From positions 1 through 64,000 of the forward strand of contig QZEE01000003.1 of the NCBI GenBank assembly GCA_009917445.1: DNA of 64,000 nucleotides, read 5' to 3'. Shown here in pieces: positions 62,759 to 64,000 of the stretch. A program made the translations under genes and the position numbers. Position 1 is the stretch's first letter. Each line of letters starts with the position of its first letter. The notes beneath the pieces were generated by a model. That model saw only the letters and a program-made list of their open reading frames with translations. It made no database searches and was not told the DNA's origin. Source of the DNA: a bacterium D16-76 (GTDB taxonomy: Bacteria > Bacillota > Clostridia > Oscillospirales > Acutalibacteraceae).

Positions 62759-63108
62759 GCTTTAGGGGGCTCGGGCTTTGCGCCGGGAAGCGAATCGAAA
62801 ACAAAAAGACGCCTTGCGGGGGTTTGATTGCCTGCAAGGCGTCTTTTTTGCTGCGGTGGCATGGCGGCGGCCATAAGCCCCTGCTGCCGATACGCTTCCG
62901 CTAATTTTTGTATGGCTTCCTCTTTTTCCGGCACAAAGAAGGAATCCTTGCTTGCCAGGTTTTTGTCCGGCACGATCCGGGCGCGCCCTACTGCGTATTT
63001 TACTTCCATGGCCAGGTCCAGGGCAGACTGGGCGTCTGCCAGCACCAAGCCGTCGTGGGAGACCACGGCGATGTCTTTTTCGTTGGCTTTTATGTATTGG
63101 ATGTCCAT
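62554..63108 (-). CDS. DUF4180-like protein, probably decayed, 184-residue frame
   Basis: The ATG at 63108 follows AGGAGGG. The first 60 residues (ANEKDIAVVSHDGLVLADAQ, SALDLAMEVKYAVGRARIV, KNLASKDSFF) resemble the start of the DUF4180 family, and VPEKEEAIQKL resembles its end. The middle of the family is missing, as if deleted. The frame then continues without a stop through the MATE terminator hairpin and about 200 bases antisense to the MATE gene, where the sequence has no protein-like character. It is best regarded as a remnant. Confidence 0.4.
   Translation of the reverse strand: MDIQYIKANEKDIAVVSHDGLVLADAQSALDLAMEVKYAVGRARIVPDKNLASKDSFFVPEKEEAIQKLAEAYRQQGLMAAAMPPQQKRRLAGNQTPARRLFVFDSLPGAKPEPPKAYRTAADSKDRISDRYSRAKKTAETASETHSAMGKAHHTALTCPTKRAKSQAAGTKIASCRKSDCKRL
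62803..62849. terminator. Bidirectional terminator after the MATE gene
   Basis: AAAAAGACGCCTTGC (62803-62817) and GCAAGGCGTCTTTTTT (62834-62849) form a perfect stem with T-runs on both strands. Confidence 0.9.
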
Positions 63109-63179
63109 CTTGGTGATCCCTCCTAAATTAAAATGCAGGGGCGTTAGCCAGACGGACATTATACCATGGGGAAGGCCTT

Positions 63180-63455
63180 AGGGGTTACGTCTCGCCTGCC
63201 GGCTCGGTCGGTTCGCAGCTTGTTTGCCGCCGGCAAACGCTTACGCCTAAAACCCCGGCTCACACCTGTAGGGCCGCTGGCGCAAAGGGCCCCACCTGCC
63301 GGTTCGGCCGGGTCAGAACGGCAACGCTTTGCGAAGCCATGCGTTTGCCCACATGGCAATCTTCCCCGCGCCTGCGGCAAGACCTTGGGAATCTGCCCTA
63401 AGAACCTGCCAGGGGCCTAACGTTCGTAAGAGGAACGTTAGGCCCCTGGACCACG
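63180..63455 (-). repeat. Dispersed intergenic repeat, copy G with attached module
   Basis: The inverted module CTCGCCTGCCGGCTCGGTC (within 63189-63209) is the exact complement of the end of copy A. Further on, AAGACCTTGGG marks the family terminus and GGGGCCTAACGTTC pairs with GAACGTTAGGCCCC in a hairpin. No gene is seen in 63109-63487. Confidence 0.65.
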
Positions 63456-63487
63456 TAATGGGCTCTATTTTTGGTAGTGCGGTGCGG

Positions 63488-64000
63488 TTACACCAGCTCG
63501 TAGCTGACAAAGGCAAAACACCTGCTGTCACCAGCCCAGGCATTGACATTCATACTGCCCTGGCCCCCAAAGAGGGACAGCACCTTGCGCTGGTTTTGGC
63601 CGTCGGCATCCATCAGCCACAGCTCAACAGGCATATTGGGCAGATGCTCATGGGGTTCCAGCTGGTTTTCGCCGTAGGAGATGTAGGCCACCTTCTGGCC
63701 GTCTGGGGAGAGATGGGCAAACCAGTTGTTGCGGCGGTTAAAGGTGATTTGGGTCTGGTTTTGGCCGTCCTTGTCCATGCGCCAAATTTGCATAAGGCCG
63801 GATTTGGTGGAGTTATACCAGATATGCCGCCCGTCCGGGGAATACTCGGGGCCGTCGTTGAAGCCGCCTTGGGTCAGGCGCTTTTCCTCCCCGCCGGCTG
63901 TGGGGATGGTGTACACGTCTACCTCCCGCTGGCCGCCGATTTGCCGGAAGGCGCAGTAGGCCAGCTCTTGGCCGTCCGGCGACCAGCCGTGGAGGAAGCT
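63488..64000 (-). CDS. WD40-like/TolB-type beta-propeller protein, partial
   Basis: The frame enters from beyond the right edge and ends at 63488. It contains repeated PD40-type units: HGWSPDGQELAYCAF, DGPEYSPDGRHIWYNSTKSG, FAHLSPDGQKVAYISYG and MDADGQNQRKVLSLFGGQGS. These are blades of a TolB-like six-bladed propeller, as in DPP-IV-type N-terminal or stand-alone periplasmic-like proteins. No transmembrane segment lies in the visible 170 residues. The function is not determinable from this part. Confidence 0.82.
   Translation of the reverse strand, partial: SFLHGWSPDGQELAYCAFRQIGGQREVDVYTIPTAGGEEKRLTQGGFNDGPEYSPDGRHIWYNSTKSGLMQIWRMDKDGQNQTQITFNRRNNWFAHLSPDGQKVAYISYGENQLEPHEHLPNMPVELWLMDADGQNQRKVLSLFGGQGSMNVNAWAGDSRCFAFVSYELV

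Overview
The window reads as the chromosome of a spore-forming, gut-type Clostridia bacterium (Oscillospiraceae/Ruminococcaceae-like is my best guess), with an accessory mobile region on the left and a GC-rich core on the right. Support for this comes from a stage II sporulation protein R gene, S-layer-homology (SLH) surface proteins, a CIRCE/HrcA heat-shock operon, a leucine T-box leader, a Na+-pumping decarboxylase operon and AGGAGG-type ribosome binding sites throughout. No rRNA, tRNA or CRISPR array was seen.

Region 1 (1 to about 17.9 kb) is less GC-rich and looks like an integrated conjugative or mobilizable element. A leftward cluster (1-6741) encodes a partial amidoligase, a tiny AT-hook protein, two unrelated DNA methyltransferases, a replication-relaxation protein, a VirD4/TraD-like coupling ATPase and small membrane proteins. 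A divergent control region (6742-7142) with a four-copy 10-bp repeat separates it from rightward cargo of unknown function. One cargo gene is interrupted by an 18-bp tandem duplication. Then come an orphan sequence resembling the variable or template repeat of a diversity-generating retroelement (about 9.2-9.45 kb), a secreted Cys-rich protein, a small tyrosine recombinase next to nested inverted repeats, a 1510-residue SLH-anchored surface protein, an HTH protein and a tyrosine integrase whose 5' end appears frameshifted.

Region 2 (18-31 kb) holds a radical SAM/MMPL/heptad-repeat trio, the oadG-BCCP-oadB-oadA sodium pump operon, a cytidylate-kinase-like gene, a NusG-II/Gx-transporter pair and two small regulators. 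One regulator is divergent from a small membrane protein and has a palindrome inside the facing promoter.

Region 3 (31-43 kb) begins with a leftward operon for N-acyl-D-amino-acid breakdown (D-serine dehydratase-like enzyme, D-aminoacylase, RidA). It is followed by NfeD/SPFH membrane proteins, a tautomerase, purE, an M29 aminopeptidase, an LRR-SLH surface protein, galE, maf and a pentapeptide-repeat protein.

Region 4 (43-54.9 kb) carries hrcA-grpE-dnaK without dnaJ, spoIIR, an ArsP_2-type transporter, an ECF S component with pantothenate kinase coaX, leuA with its T-box, a histidine-phosphatase-like protein lacking its catalytic His, and an Xre regulator coupled to a tiny membrane ORF.

Region 5 (55-64 kb) has two asparagine-synthase paralogues around an ATP-grasp ligase and an Asp/Glu racemase. 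This is best explained as a D-Asp/D-Asn peptidoglycan cross-bridge (or related D-aspartyl product) pathway. A MATE exporter, a decayed DUF4180-like gene and a partial beta-propeller gene follow. A dispersed GC-rich intergenic repeat family with at least seven copies punctuates regions 2-5 and is absent from region 1.
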